Source: Rhizobiaceae bacterium (lineage in GTDB: Bacteria > Pseudomonadota > Alphaproteobacteria > Rhizobiales > Rhizobiaceae). From it: a stretch of 48,087 nt of DNA. The notes below the pieces were generated by a model, which was given only the letters and a program-made list of their open reading frames with translations, did not search any database and was not told the DNA's origin. The position numbers were made by a program, and so were the translations under genes. Every line of letters starts with the position of its first letter. Position 1 is the stretch's first letter. The stretch is from positions 1 through 48,087 of the forward strand of contig CAJPFN010000002.1 of NCBI GenBank assembly GCA_905339215.1, written 5' to 3'. This document shows positions 1-9,170 of this stretch, one piece after another.

Positions 1-1
1 C

Positions 2-703
2 GCGCCGTCGGCGGGCGTCGCCATGGCCATGTACAACCTCGACGATTCGATCCGCGACTTCGCCTACGCCTCGCTGAACTACGCGCTCGACCGCGGCGTG
101 CCCTGCTACCTGTCGACCAAGAACACGATCCTGAAGGCCTATGACGGCCGCTTCAAGGACATCTTCCAGGAGGTGTTCGACAAGGACTTCGCCCAGAAGT
201 TCAAGGAAAGGAAGATCTGGTACGAGCACCGGCTCATCGACGACATGGTCGCCTCGGCGCTGAAGTGGTCGGGCGGCTACGTCTGGGCGTGCAAGAACTA
301 CGACGGCGACGTCCAGTCCGACATCGTCGCCCAGGGCTACGGCTCGCTCGGCCTGATGACCTCGGTGCTGGTCACGCCGGACGGCAAGACGGTCGAGGCC
401 GAGGCCGCGCACGGCACGGTGACGCGCCACTACCGCCAGCACCAGAAGGGCGAGGAGACCTCGACCAACTCGATCGCCTCGATCTTCGCCTGGACGCGCG
501 GCCTCGCCCACCGCGCCAAGCTCGACGGCAATGCCGACCTCGCCCGCTTCGCCGACACGCTGGAAAAGGTCTGCGTGCAGACGGTCGAGACCGGCTACAT
601 GACCAAGGACCTGGCGCTCCTGATCGGCGCCGACCAACCCTGGCTGTCGACGACCGGCTTCCTCGACAAGATCGACGAGAACCTGCAGAAGGCGATGGGC
701 TGA
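2..703 (+). CDS. icd: NADP-dependent isocitrate dehydrogenase, C-terminal part (5' truncated by window edge)
   Basis: Converts isocitrate to 2-oxoglutarate and CO2 with NADP+ in the TCA cycle, in the cytosol. The frame is already open at base 2 and no start is visible, so the gene enters from outside; 233 residues are present of a family usually a little over 400. Family blocks seen are [35 protein letters not shown] and [13 protein letters not shown], typical of the eukaryote-like dimeric enzyme found in alphaproteobacteria. The stop is TGA at 701-703. In rhizobia icd commonly lies near alaS and recA, which fits here, though about 4 kb of other genes lie between icd and alaS. Identity is secure. 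Confidence 0.97.
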   Translation, partial: APSAGVAMAMYNLDDSIRDFAYASLNYALDRGVPCYLSTKNTILKAYDGRFKDIFQEVFDKDFAQKFKERKIWYEHRLIDDMVASALKWSGGYVWACKNYDGDVQSDIVAQGYGSLGLMTSVLVTPDGKTVEAEAAHGTVTRHYRQHQKGEETSTNSIASIFAWTRGLAHRAKLDGNADLARFADTLEKVCVQTVETGYMTKDLALLIGADQPWLSTTGFLDKIDENLQKAMG

Positions 704-789
704 CGGGCGGCCCCCTGTCGCGGCCGGATCGCGGCCCCTGACCGATGTCCGGTCGCGGTCCGGTTCTTCCCCGAGAGGAGCCGAGGCCC

Positions 790-1134
790 GTGGCCGGACG
801 CCTTGACCGACGCACGTTCCTGAAGATCGCCTTCGGCCTCGCGGTGGCCGCGGCCGTGGCGCTCGCCGCGCGCGCGGCCTTCCGCTTCGTCTACTGGCGC
901 AGCCATCGCGACGAAAAGGTCGCCGGCTGGATGCCGCTCGGCTACGTCGCCCGCTCGCACGGGGTTCCGCTCGGCGCTCTGCGCCGCGCGCTCGGCCTGG
1001 CCGAGGACGTCGTCGACCGCCGCCCGATCGAGGAGATCGCGGAGGAGCGCGGCGTAGCCACCGCCGCCTTCGTCGCCGAGGTGGAGCGGGCGCTCGCCAC
1101 GATCAAGGCGGCGCGCGGCCAGGCCGGGCAATGA
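790..1134 (+). CDS. Small single-pass membrane protein of unknown function, coupled to DedA gene
   Basis: I do not recognise a named family. The protein is about 114 residues. A basic stretch (RLDRRTFLK) precedes one hydrophobic segment at about residues 8-30 and then a soluble, charged part containing WMPLGYVARSHGVP and a second similar helical unit (PIEEIAEERGV), which looks like a small helical domain. I chose the GTG at 790 because AGGAG at 776-780 sits nine bases upstream; an in-frame ATG at 745 would add 15 residues but has no visible ribosome-binding site. The stop overlaps the start of the following DedA gene in ATGA (1131-1134), so translation is probably coupled and the two proteins may act together at the membrane. 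Confidence 0.65.
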   Translation: MAGRLDRRTFLKIAFGLAVAAAVALAARAAFRFVYWRSHRDEKVAGWMPLGYVARSHGVPLGALRRALGLAEDVVDRRPIEEIAEERGVATAAFVAEVERALATIKAARGQAGQ

Positions 1135-1712
1135 CCGAAACGGCGCTGTTGCTGCTCGGCGCCTATGGCGGGCCGGTCCTGTTCGTCGTGCTCCTGCTCG
1201 GCTCGATCGGCCTGCCGCTGCCCTCGACCGTCCTCCTGCTCGCCACCGGTGTGGTCGCCGCAACGGGCGACGTCGATCGCTGGACGATGGCGACCTGGGG
1301 CATATGCGGCGCCGTCCTCGGCGACCAGATCGGCTATGCGCTCGGGCGCCTGGCCGGCACGGGCATCGAGGAACGCCTCGGCCGCCATCCCTCGCTTGCC
1401 CGCAATTTCGGCCGCGCCCGGGAGATCGCGGCGCGCTGGGGCGGCGCCGGCGTCTTCTTCACCCGCTGGCTGCTCAGCCCGATCGGCCCGGCCGTCAACA
1501 TCGTCGCCGGTGTCGCCGCCTATCCGTGGCCGCGCTTCGCCCCGCTCAGCCTGGCCGGCGAGGCGCTGTGGGTCGGCCTGTTCATGGGCCTCGGCGCCGC
1601 TGCCGGCCGCGGCATCGAGGAACTCGCCGCGATCGCCGGCAATGTGAGCTGGTTCCTGGTCGCCGCGCTCGCCGCCGCCGTGCTCGGCTGGCAGCTGTTC
1701 CGGGCGCGATGA
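1131..1712 (+). CDS. DedA / SNARE-associated (VTT) family membrane protein
   Basis: The protein has 193 residues and about five hydrophobic stretches, with the DedA layout: an N-terminal segment followed by a re-entrant GLPLPS motif near residues 27-32, a second half with FFTRWLLSPIGPAVNIVAGVAAYPWPRF-like spacing (the family's R...P...AG region), and a C-terminal membrane helix. DedA proteins are inner-membrane proteins linked to membrane potential, drug tolerance and lipid carrier or phospholipid scrambling. The usual acidic residue before the first PLP motif and the GE after it are not present, so this is a divergent member. The start overlaps the preceding gene by four bases. Confidence 0.85.
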   Translation: MTETALLLLGAYGGPVLFVVLLLGSIGLPLPSTVLLLATGVVAATGDVDRWTMATWGICGAVLGDQIGYALGRLAGTGIEERLGRHPSLARNFGRAREIAARWGGAGVFFTRWLLSPIGPAVNIVAGVAAYPWPRFAPLSLAGEALWVGLFMGLGAAAGRGIEELAAIAGNVSWFLVAALAAAVLGWQLFRAR

Positions 1713-2207
1713 GCGCAGCGAGGCCGTAAGGCCGCCGAGCGCGGACGCGCGCCTTCGCCGACGGCGCGGACGCTGGTCGGCCGGACGCTCGACCGTCTGT
1801 TGCTGCAAGACCTGTCGCTGGAAAGCCTGTCATTGGATTTTTTTCCAACCACTCGGAGGCGTGCGCGCCCATCGTTTCGGAGCGCCCCGCCCCGCTGCTT
1901 TTTCGACGCAATATCAATGTTTTGGCGAAACCCTGCCGGAGCGCGCGTCTTTGTCCTGCGCTCGCGCCGATCCAACCACTGCCGCGGCCCGGCCGGCAGC
2001 AGACGCGCTGCAACCAATCGTCAACATCGACAGCCACTTGCCGCGGCTTCTTTCCGTCCGACATCAATAAAAACGCGGATTCCGGTCCAACGCCAGATTC
2101 GGTCGTGTTACGGCAACAATTTTTAGTTGCATCGTCCCTTGTAACTTTGAAAAAGTTGATGCTAAATTAGCTCGTTCTGAATATAACGATATCCGAGGGG
2201 AAACAGA
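1713..2207. other. Intergenic region of about 495 bases with no convincing gene
   Basis: Only short frames without recognisable products or ribosome-binding sites occur here. The first third is GC-rich; the last 150 bases are clearly AT-richer than the rest of the window and lead into the collar-protein promoter. A small inverted repeat, TTGGA (1834-1838) / TCCAA (1845-1849), encloses a T run and could help end transcription from the DedA gene. A minus-strand frame beginning near 2067 was considered and is not supported. Confidence 0.6.
2156..2184 (+). promoter_or_regulatory. Candidate sigma-70-type promoter for the collar-protein gene
   Basis: TTGATG at 2156-2161 is followed after 17 bases by GAATAT at 2179-2184, with TATAAC overlapping just downstream. 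The site lies in an AT-rich stretch 24 bases before the coding start, and GAGGGG at about 2195-2200 provides a ribosome-binding site. This is assigned by eye only. Confidence 0.4.
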
Positions 2208-2816
2208 ATGGAACGCAGGTTCTTCGCAGTTCTGCCGATTGCCGCTTCGCTGTCGGCCGTCGCGACATTCGCATCCGTTTCGCCGGCTGCGGCGCAATCC
2301 GAACCGTTTATAGGCCAGCTGATGCTGACGGGCGCCAACTTTTGCCCGCGCGGCTGGGCGCAGGCGGACGGCCAGATCCTCTCGATCGCGCAGAATACCG
2401 CGCTTTTTTCGCTGTATGGCACCACCTATGGCGGCAACGGGCAGACCACGTTTGCCCTGCCCGACCTGCGCGGGCGCTCCGCCATCCACCAGGGAACCGG
2501 GCCGGGGCTGTCCCCCTATGTCGAGGGCCAGGTCGGCGGCAAGGAGAGCTTCACCATCACGACCGACCAGATGCCGGCGCACAATCACGGCGTGCAGGCG
2601 ACCAATCAGACCGCCGACAAGGGCGGCCCCGACGGCCGCTATCTCGGCGGCGGCGTTGGCAACGACGACACCTACCACGACGGCCCGCCCAACAAGATCA
2701 TGGCCGCCGGCATGATCCAGTTTACCGGCGGCAACCAGCCGGTGAGCCACCGCGGTCCCTTTCTCACCCTGATGTGGTGCGTTGCGCTGGAAGGCATCTT
2801 TCCGTCGCGGAACTGA
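2208..2816 (+). CDS. Secreted phage-tail-collar domain protein (MdpB-like)
   Basis: The protein has 202 residues. The N-terminus is a signal peptide (hydrophobic to about residue 28, then AAAQS), so it is probably exported. The mature part is a tail-collar domain: FIGQLMLTGANFCPRGWAQADGQ, then LFSLYGTTYGGNG, FALPDLRGR and QMPAHNH, ending with GGNQPVSHRGPFLTLMWCVALEGIFP. Proteins annotated as microcystin-dependent protein MdpB share this order. The collar domain comes from phage tail fibres, but no other phage gene is nearby, so this is a domesticated surface or secreted protein of unknown role. It has its own promoter and ribosome-binding site and sits beside a glycosyltransferase/sulfotransferase gene on the other strand. 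Confidence 0.88.
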   Translation: MERRFFAVLPIAASLSAVATFASVSPAAAQSEPFIGQLMLTGANFCPRGWAQADGQILSIAQNTALFSLYGTTYGGNGQTTFALPDLRGRSAIHQGTGPGLSPYVEGQVGGKESFTITTDQMPAHNHGVQATNQTADKGGPDGRYLGGGVGNDDTYHDGPPNKIMAAGMIQFTGGNQPVSHRGPFLTLMWCVALEGIFPSRN

Positions 2817-2867
2817 CCCGCGCGGCGGCCGGGCTTCGCGTCTCGCGGTGACCTCTCGCGGGGCGTT

Positions 2868-4586
2868 TCAGCGCCGGCTCAGTTCGTCCAGCAGCGCGCG
2901 ATAGCCCGACCATCGCTCGTCGGGCGTCGCGATCCTGTCGATCAGGTGGGGATCGAGTTCCCGCCACAGGTCGCCGGCGTTCGAGACCGCTTCGTGCTTG
3001 CGCAGGCCGGCATGCCGCGAGTTCGTGAAGCGCTGCAGGGTGCCGAGCCATGCCGTGCGGGCCTTGTCGGTGAAGGGCAGGCGGTTGATCCGCAGGACCG
3101 CGTCGAGGACCCATTCCGGTACGCTCTCGTTGGCGATCTCCATGTCCACCTTTTCCGGCGGCACATAGCCGCAGAGGGCGAAGAACCGCCCCGGCCAGTC
3201 GGACTCGTACGCCGTCGTCACCACCTCGCTGGCGCCGAATGCCGCGGCGCAGTCCAGGGTGAGGTCGGAAATATTCATCAGTTTGCGAACGCGCGGCAAC
3301 TCGCGGAAAAGATGGAGATCCAGGCCGGTTCCGTAATAATAAGCGGCATTGCGCGGATTGATCGCGCACTGCTTGTGATACGACCTCACCCAATCTTCCG
3401 GTTTCCGATGAACCAGGAACACCGTCAGGTGAAATGGTTCGAACAGGCTGCGGAGCCTCTCCAGTCCGATCGGCCGGAAATCGTAGAGATGGTTGGTCAA
3501 TCCCTCGCTGGTGAGAACCGTACCCTCTTCGCTGCCCTCGGCAACCGCCCGGCCGGTGCGAGAAAGATCGCCGGTCATCAAGTCCGAGACCACGAACTGG
3601 TGCTTCGGCATTTCCGTGTCGGCGCTGGGCGTCGGGTAGCGGATACCCTGCTCCAGGAGCCGGCCGGCATTCGCATGGCACCATCGCTGCAGCGCACTTG
3701 TTCCGGTCTTCGGCAATCCGACGTGGAGCAGCAACCGCCGCTTCCGGCGGATCGCAGCCGGCCTGGCGAGGCTGTCGTTGACGAAGGCGATCGCGGTATC
3801 GATCGTCCGCTGCCCCGTCGGCTCGAGCATGCCGCGGTCGTTCACCCGACGATGGTAGTGCAGCATGATCGGAGCGCTGTCGCCGGCATCGGCAGCCGGC
3901 AGATGGGTCGGGAAGTTCAGCCCTTTCGGCAGCAGGTCCGGCTCGACGCGAAGCTCGAGGCAAGTCAGGGCGAACGCGATCTGATCGATGTGAACGACGT
4001 AGTTGCCGAGGATGTCCATCTGGCCCTCGAGCCACATGGCCCATCTGCGCCAGGGCCGGTCGAATTCGGCGAGACGCGCGCCGGGCAGCACGTAGAGGCC
4101 GCCGTTGCGGTTCTCGAAGAGTGTCATGGCAGCGGACGAACCCACGGCGATGTCGGGCCGCCGGCGCATCAGTCCGGCGCGCCGGAGCAGAACGTCCCAG
4201 ACGTCGATCGGCGGATTCGGTCTGTCGACGACGGCGGCGGCGACGACGTCCCTGGCGAAATAGGGTCGCGGATCGGCAACGAAGAGCGTGTCGCAGTCGC
4301 AACACACCGCCAGATCGGCATCGCGGAGGAATTCCGAGCGCAATTGCGCGAGTTTGTTGAGATGAGGGCGGCGCCGTGAAACCGTCTCGACAGCCGTGGT
4401 TCTTACGCCAAGCGGCGCAAGGCGCGCCGCGCAGTCCGGTCCCGTTTCGTGCGTATAGTGTACGACGAGATCTTCGGGTGAGACCTTCGCGATTTCGATA
4501 AGGCTCCGCGCCCATCTCGTCGCCTGGACAACAAATATGGGATTACTGTCAACGACGCATGAGAATCGTACGACGGCTTTCGCCAT
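2868..4586 (-). CDS. Glycosyltransferase-like / sulfotransferase fusion protein
   Basis: The protein has 572 residues in two parts. Residues 1 to about 275 look like a GT-A glycosyltransferase: NKLAQLR, a DxD-type metal site at D97-C98-D99, NGGLYVLPGA at 161-170, HIDQIAF near 199-205 and MLHYH at 241-245. From residue 284 a sulfotransferase begins with LLLHVGLPKTGTSAL (H288-L299), the 5'-phosphosulfate loop that binds PAPS, followed by the 3'-phosphate region FLVHRKPEDWVRSYH. The likely role is adding a sugar and a sulfate to the same surface glycan or glycolipid. No signal peptide or membrane segment is visible, so it should act in the cytosol. The acceptor is unknown and no polysaccharide operon surrounds it. 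The gene has an AT-rich upstream region with a 22-base palindrome. Calling the N-terminal half a glycosyltransferase is less certain than the sulfotransferase half. Confidence 0.8.
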   Translation of the reverse strand: MAKAVVRFSCVVDSNPIFVVQATRWARSLIEIAKVSPEDLVVHYTHETGPDCAARLAPLGVRTTAVETVSRRRPHLNKLAQLRSEFLRDADLAVCCDCDTLFVADPRPYFARDVVAAAVVDRPNPPIDVWDVLLRRAGLMRRRPDIAVGSSAAMTLFENRNGGLYVLPGARLAEFDRPWRRWAMWLEGQMDILGNYVVHIDQIAFALTCLELRVEPDLLPKGLNFPTHLPAADAGDSAPIMLHYHRRVNDRGMLEPTGQRTIDTAIAFVNDSLARPAAIRRKRRLLLHVGLPKTGTSALQRWCHANAGRLLEQGIRYPTPSADTEMPKHQFVVSDLMTGDLSRTGRAVAEGSEEGTVLTSEGLTNHLYDFRPIGLERLRSLFEPFHLTVFLVHRKPEDWVRSYHKQCAINPRNAAYYYGTGLDLHLFRELPRVRKLMNISDLTLDCAAAFGASEVVTTAYESDWPGRFFALCGYVPPEKVDMEIANESVPEWVLDAVLRINRLPFTDKARTAWLGTLQRFTNSRHAGLRKHEAVSNAGDLWRELDPHLIDRIATPDERWSGYRALLDELSRR

Positions 4587-4639
4587 TCCATTTCAGACCT
4601 GACGGACAAGTTGTTGTATTCAGACGTGTACCAGAATCG

Positions 4640-4661
4640 AATTCATATTGTAATATGAATT
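4640..4661. promoter_or_regulatory. 22-base palindrome, probable operator of the fusion gene
   Basis: AATTCATATT (4640-4649) and AATATGAATT (4652-4661) are exact reverse complements around a central GT. The site lies 54-75 bases upstream of the glycosyltransferase/sulfotransferase start at 4586, where a dimeric regulator could bind. No regulator gene is adjacent. It lacks a T tract and is far from any stop codon, so a terminator is unlikely. Confidence 0.55.
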
Positions 4662-4876
4662 ACTCGGATTGAGTCGATATGCAGTATCTTTATTTCGGCC
4701 AATGCAGTTGTCGTAAATAGTGTCGGACGATTTTATTTCCGCACCGATACTGGGCACCGCTGCCGACGCGCACGGAAAACACGCGCGGAAAACGTTTTAG
4801 GCACCGCGCGCAGGCGGTCCCGCGACAGGCGCTCCCGCCGCAGCGGGTCACTTCGGCCGCAGCGTTGATCCGGCGT

Positions 4877-4913
4877 GCGTCACCTGCCGGCGCATTCGGC
4901 CGGCCCGTGACGC
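4877..4913 (-). terminator. Hairpin downstream of alaS
   Basis: GCGTCAC (4877-4883) pairs with GTGACGC (4907-4913), and the loop holds a further CCGGC/GCCGG pairing. It begins 21 bases past the alaS stop on the minus strand. There is no T run, so at most it is an RNA-stabilising or weak terminating structure. Confidence 0.35.
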
Positions 4914-4933
4914 CGCCTCCCCTGTCGTTCGGC

Positions 4934-7600
4934 TCAGACCGCTTCCATCGCCGCCTTGACCGCGGCAATCGCGGCATCGGCCTTCGAGGCGTCGGGTCCG
5001 CCGGCCTGGGCCATGTCGGGACGGCCGCCGCCGCCCTGCCCGCCAAGCGCGGACGAGGCGACACGGACGAGTTCGATCGCCGAGAAGCGCTTGATCAGGT
5101 CGTCGGTGACGGCGACGACGACGCTCGCCTTGCCGTCGTCGGAAGCGCCGACGAACACGACGACGCCCGAGCCGAGCGACTTCTTGCCCTCGTCGGCGAG
5201 GGACTTCAGATCCTTCGGCGACACGCCGGTGACCAACTTGCCGAGGAAGCCGGCCCCGGCGACGGTTTCGGCAGCCTGGCCGCTCTGCGCGGCGGAACCG
5301 CCGCCGAGCGCAAGCTTCTTGCGGGCGTCGGCGAGTTCGCGCTCGAGCTTCCTGCGCTCGTCGAGCAGCGCCTCGACGCGCGCCGGCACGTCGCCCGGCG
5401 CTACCTTGAGCGCGGCGGCAGCGGCTTTCAGTCGCCGCTCCTGCTCGTCGAGATGCCGCCGCGCAGCCTCGCCGGTCAGCGCCTCGATCCGGCGTACGCC
5501 GGCCGCCACTGCGCTGTCCGATACGATGCGCACGAGGCCGATGTCGCCCGTCGATTTCACGTGCGTGCCGCCGCAGAGCTCGACCGAATACGGCCGGTTC
5601 GCCTTGGCGCCGCGCACGGCCGTGCCCATCGACACGACACGGACCTCGTCGCCGTACTTCTCGCCGAACAGTGCCATGGCGCCCTCGGCGATGGCGTCGT
5701 CGACGCTCATCAGGCGGGTCGTCACCGGAGAATTCTGCACGACGATCTCGTTGGCCATGCGCTCGACGGCGTCGAGTTCCTCGGCCGAAATCGGCTTGTT
5801 GTGCGAAATGTCGAAGCGCAGCCGCTCGGGCGCCACCAGCGAGCCCTTCTGCGCCACATGCGTTCCGAGCACGTCGCGCAGAGCCTCGTGGATCAGGTGC
5901 GTCGCGGAATGGTTGGAGCGCAGCCGGGCGCGGCGGGCGTGGTCGACGGTCATCTCGACGGCGGCTCCGGGCTTCAACGCGCCCTTCGTGACCTTGCCGA
6001 AATGCACGAAAAGTCCGTCGGCCTTCTTCTGCGTGTCGGTGACGTCGACCGAAAAACCCTCGCCCGAGAATGTGCCCGTGTCGCCCATCTGGCCGCCGGA
6101 TTCGCCATAGAAGGGTGTCTGGTTGACGATGACCGCGACCTCGTCGCCTTCCTTCGCCTCGCCGGCCTCCTTGCCTGCCCTGACCAGGGCGAGCACCATG
6201 CCCTCAGCCCGCTCGGTCTCGTAGCCGAGGAACTCGGTAGCTCCGGTCCGCTCCCGGACCGCGAACCACACGGCTTCGGTGGCGGCCTCGCCGGACCCCG
6301 CCCAGCTCGCCCGCGCCTCGGCCTTCTGCTGTTCCATCGCATGGGTAAAGCCGGCGAGGTCCACCGAGATGCCCCGCTGGCGCAGCGCATCCTGCGTCAG
6401 GTCGAGCGGGAAGCCGTAAGTGTCGTAGAGCTTGAAGGCCGTCTCGCCGTCGAGCATGTCGCCCTTGTGCAGGGTCTCGGTAGCATCGGCGAGGAGCCCC
6501 AGGCCACGCGCCAGCGTCCTGCGGAAACGCGTCTCCTCGAGCTTCAGCGTCTCGGTGATCATCGCCTCACCGCGGCCGAGCTCGGGATAGGCCTGGCCCA
6601 TCTCGCGCACCAGCGCCGGCACGAGCTTCCACATCAGCGGCTCGCTGGCGCCGAGCAGCTGGGCATGGCGCATGGCGCGCCGCATTATGCGACGAAGCAC
6701 GTAGCCGCGGCCTTCGTTGGAGGGCAGCACGCCGTCGGCGACGAGGAAGCACGACGAGCGCAGGTGATCGGCAATCACGCGATAGGAGGCGACGTCGTCG
6801 GCATCCGGGCCGCGGCCGAGCGCCGAGGCGGCGGCGTCGATCAGATGGCGGAACAGGTCGGTCTCGAAGACGCTATCGACCCCCTGCAGGATCGACGCCA
6901 TGCGCTCGAGCCCCATGCCGGTGTCGATCGACGGCCGTGGCAGGGCGATGCGCTCCTCCTTGGTGACCTGCTCGAACTGCATGAAGACCAGGTTCCAGAA
7001 CTCGAGGAAACGGTCGCCGTCCTCCTCGGGGCTGCCGGGAGGGCCGCCCCATATGTGCTCGCCACGGTCGATGAATATCTCCGAGCAAGGGCCGCAGGGG
7101 CCGGTGTCGCCCATCGCCCAGAAATTGTCCGAGGTCGGGATGCGGATGATGCGGTCGTCGGAGAAGCCGGCGATCTTCTTCCAGTATTCCGCCGCTTCGT
7201 CGTCGGTGTGGTAGACCGTGACCAGGAGCTTGTCCTTCTTCAGCCCGTATTCCCTGGTGATCAGGTTCCAGGCCAGCTCGATGGCGCGCTCCTTGAAATA
7301 GTCGCCGAAGGAGAAGTTGCCGAGCATCTCGAAGAAAGTGAGATGGCGGGCCGTGTAGCCGACATTGTCGAGATCGTTGTGCTTGCCGCCGGCGCGCACG
7401 CTCTTCTGTGCCGTCGCCGCCCGCGAATAGGGCCGGCTTTCGAGGCCGGTGAAGACGTTCTTGAACTGCACCATGCCGGCGTTGGTGAACATCAGCGTCG
7501 GATCATTGCGGGGCACGAGCGGGCTCGAGGCGACGACCTCGTGTCCGTTCTTGCGGAAATAGTCGAGAAATGTCGAACGGATCTCGTTGACGCCACTCAT
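4934..7600 (-). CDS. alaS: Alanine--tRNA ligase
   Basis: Charges tRNA(Ala) with alanine in the cytosol and edits mischarged Ser and Gly. The 888 residues match the full family length. The class II catalytic domain opens with [29 protein letters not shown] and [20 protein letters not shown]. The editing domain carries the zinc motif [11 protein letters not shown] and, further on, CGGTH. The C-terminal end is the Gly/Ala-rich C-Ala domain ([16 protein letters not shown]). The gene lies downstream of recA on the same strand, separated by 173 bases that contain a recA terminator, so it probably has its own promoter. The recA-alaS order is usual in rhizobia. Confidence 0.98.
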   Translation of the reverse strand: MSGVNEIRSTFLDYFRKNGHEVVASSPLVPRNDPTLMFTNAGMVQFKNVFTGLESRPYSRAATAQKSVRAGGKHNDLDNVGYTARHLTFFEMLGNFSFGDYFKERAIELAWNLITREYGLKKDKLLVTVYHTDDEAAEYWKKIAGFSDDRIIRIPTSDNFWAMGDTGPCGPCSEIFIDRGEHIWGGPPGSPEEDGDRFLEFWNLVFMQFEQVTKEERIALPRPSIDTGMGLERMASILQGVDSVFETDLFRHLIDAAASALGRGPDADDVASYRVIADHLRSSCFLVADGVLPSNEGRGYVLRRIMRRAMRHAQLLGASEPLMWKLVPALVREMGQAYPELGRGEAMITETLKLEETRFRRTLARGLGLLADATETLHKGDMLDGETAFKLYDTYGFPLDLTQDALRQRGISVDLAGFTHAMEQQKAEARASWAGSGEAATEAVWFAVRERTGATEFLGYETERAEGMVLALVRAGKEAGEAKEGDEVAVIVNQTPFYGESGGQMGDTGTFSGEGFSVDVTDTQKKADGLFVHFGKVTKGALKPGAAVEMTVDHARRARLRSNHSATHLIHEALRDVLGTHVAQKGSLVAPERLRFDISHNKPISAEELDAVERMANEIVVQNSPVTTRLMSVDDAIAEGAMALFGEKYGDEVRVVSMGTAVRGAKANRPYSVELCGGTHVKSTGDIGLVRIVSDSAVAAGVRRIEALTGEAARRHLDEQERRLKAAAAALKVAPGDVPARVEALLDERRKLERELADARKKLALGGGSAAQSGQAAETVAGAGFLGKLVTGVSPKDLKSLADEGKKSLGSGVVVFVGASDDGKASVVVAVTDDLIKRFSAIELVRVASSALGGQGGGGRPDMAQAGGPDASKADAAIAAVKAAMEAV

Positions 7601-7721
7601 TACGATGCCTTTTTCAAGCGAAAGCGCCGGCTGGCGCCGGCGAAATTGGACAGCGCCTTTTAGCGACCGCGCCCCAGCGTGTCCAGAAAGCCGAGCAGCC
7701 GCGCCGGCGCCGCAAACGAAA

Positions 7722-7745
7722 CCGCCGGCGCGGGAGCGCCGGCGG
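7722..7745 (-). terminator. Rho-independent terminator of recA
   Basis: CCGCCGGCGC (7722-7731) and GCGCCGGCGG (7736-7745) form a perfect ten-pair GC stem with a four-base loop. Read on the minus strand the stem is followed by TTTCGTTTG. It lies 29 bases past the recA stop. Confidence 0.75.
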
Positions 7746-7773
7746 CCGATTGCCTATCCGAAAGGAACGCGCC

Positions 7774-8856
<1,083 letters not shown>

Positions 8857-8911
8857 GATACATCACCCCTTGGTCGTCAATGAAGGCCGGACAATCCCGC
8901 GCGCATTTCAT

Positions 8912-8940
8912 TTTGTACCTTGTTTGTTCTCTTTTTGCAA
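8912..8940 (-). promoter_or_regulatory. recA promoter with overlapping LexA-like box
   Basis: Read on the minus strand, TTGCAA (8940-8935) and TACAAA (8917-8912) are spaced by 17 bases, a good sigma-70-type promoter ending 56 bases before the recA start. GTAC-N7-GTTC at 8915-8929 (plus strand), a one-mismatch version of the alphaproteobacterial LexA box GTTC-N7-GTTC, sits in the spacer and covers part of the -10 element, where a repressor would block RNA polymerase. Confidence 0.6.
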
Positions 8941-8980
8941 GAGGAAGCAAGTGAATGAAAGATCGATGAAATCCGGATTT

Positions 8981-8995
8981 GTTCGAAAAATGTTC
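8981..8995. promoter_or_regulatory. LexA box, exact alphaproteobacterial consensus
   Basis: GTTC (8981-8984), seven bases, then GTTC (8992-8995). This is the direct-repeat SOS operator known from alphaproteobacteria, here without mismatch. It lies 52 bases upstream of the imperfect copy that overlaps the recA promoter and about 175 bases before psuK. Confidence 0.65.
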
Positions 8996-9170
8996 CGCCA
9001 TTGCGCCGCCGGATGTATCCCCTTGGATAACAGGTTGTGCGAGGCGCCCGGGGCGGAAGCCCCTCAGCCGACCGGCGCGGCGATTCTAGGACGCCGCGGC
9101 CCGGCCGTCGTTGCCGACAGCCGGACCGCGCCCTAAGGTCGCCGTCTCGATCGACCCGCCGGAAGCCCGC

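Larger units (their letters stand above)
4587..4933. other. AT-rich intergenic region upstream of the fusion gene
   Basis: About 347 bases without a gene. Bases 4590-4760 are strikingly AT-rich against the GC-rich window and include a long palindrome (listed separately). The GC-rich end nearest alaS holds a hairpin that may end alaS transcription. Short frames here show no recognisable product. Confidence 0.6.

Noticed and set aside
1582-2067. A minus-strand frame running from the gap into the DedA gene
   Set aside because: Most of it is antisense to DedA, the rest has no recognisable motif, and codon use changes abruptly.
2208-2816. Prophage remnant based on the collar domain
   Set aside because: No integrase, capsid, tail or att-like repeats are near, and the protein has a signal peptide.
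2946-4379. A 477-codon plus-strand frame opposite the glycosyltransferase/sulfotransferase gene
   Set aside because: No ribosome-binding site or recognisable domain; the minus-strand frame carries clear enzyme motifs.
4865-7663. A 932-codon plus-strand open frame opposite alaS
   Set aside because: It mirrors alaS codon by codon in GC-rich DNA, its product is low in hydrophobic pattern and matches no family, and alaS itself is certain.
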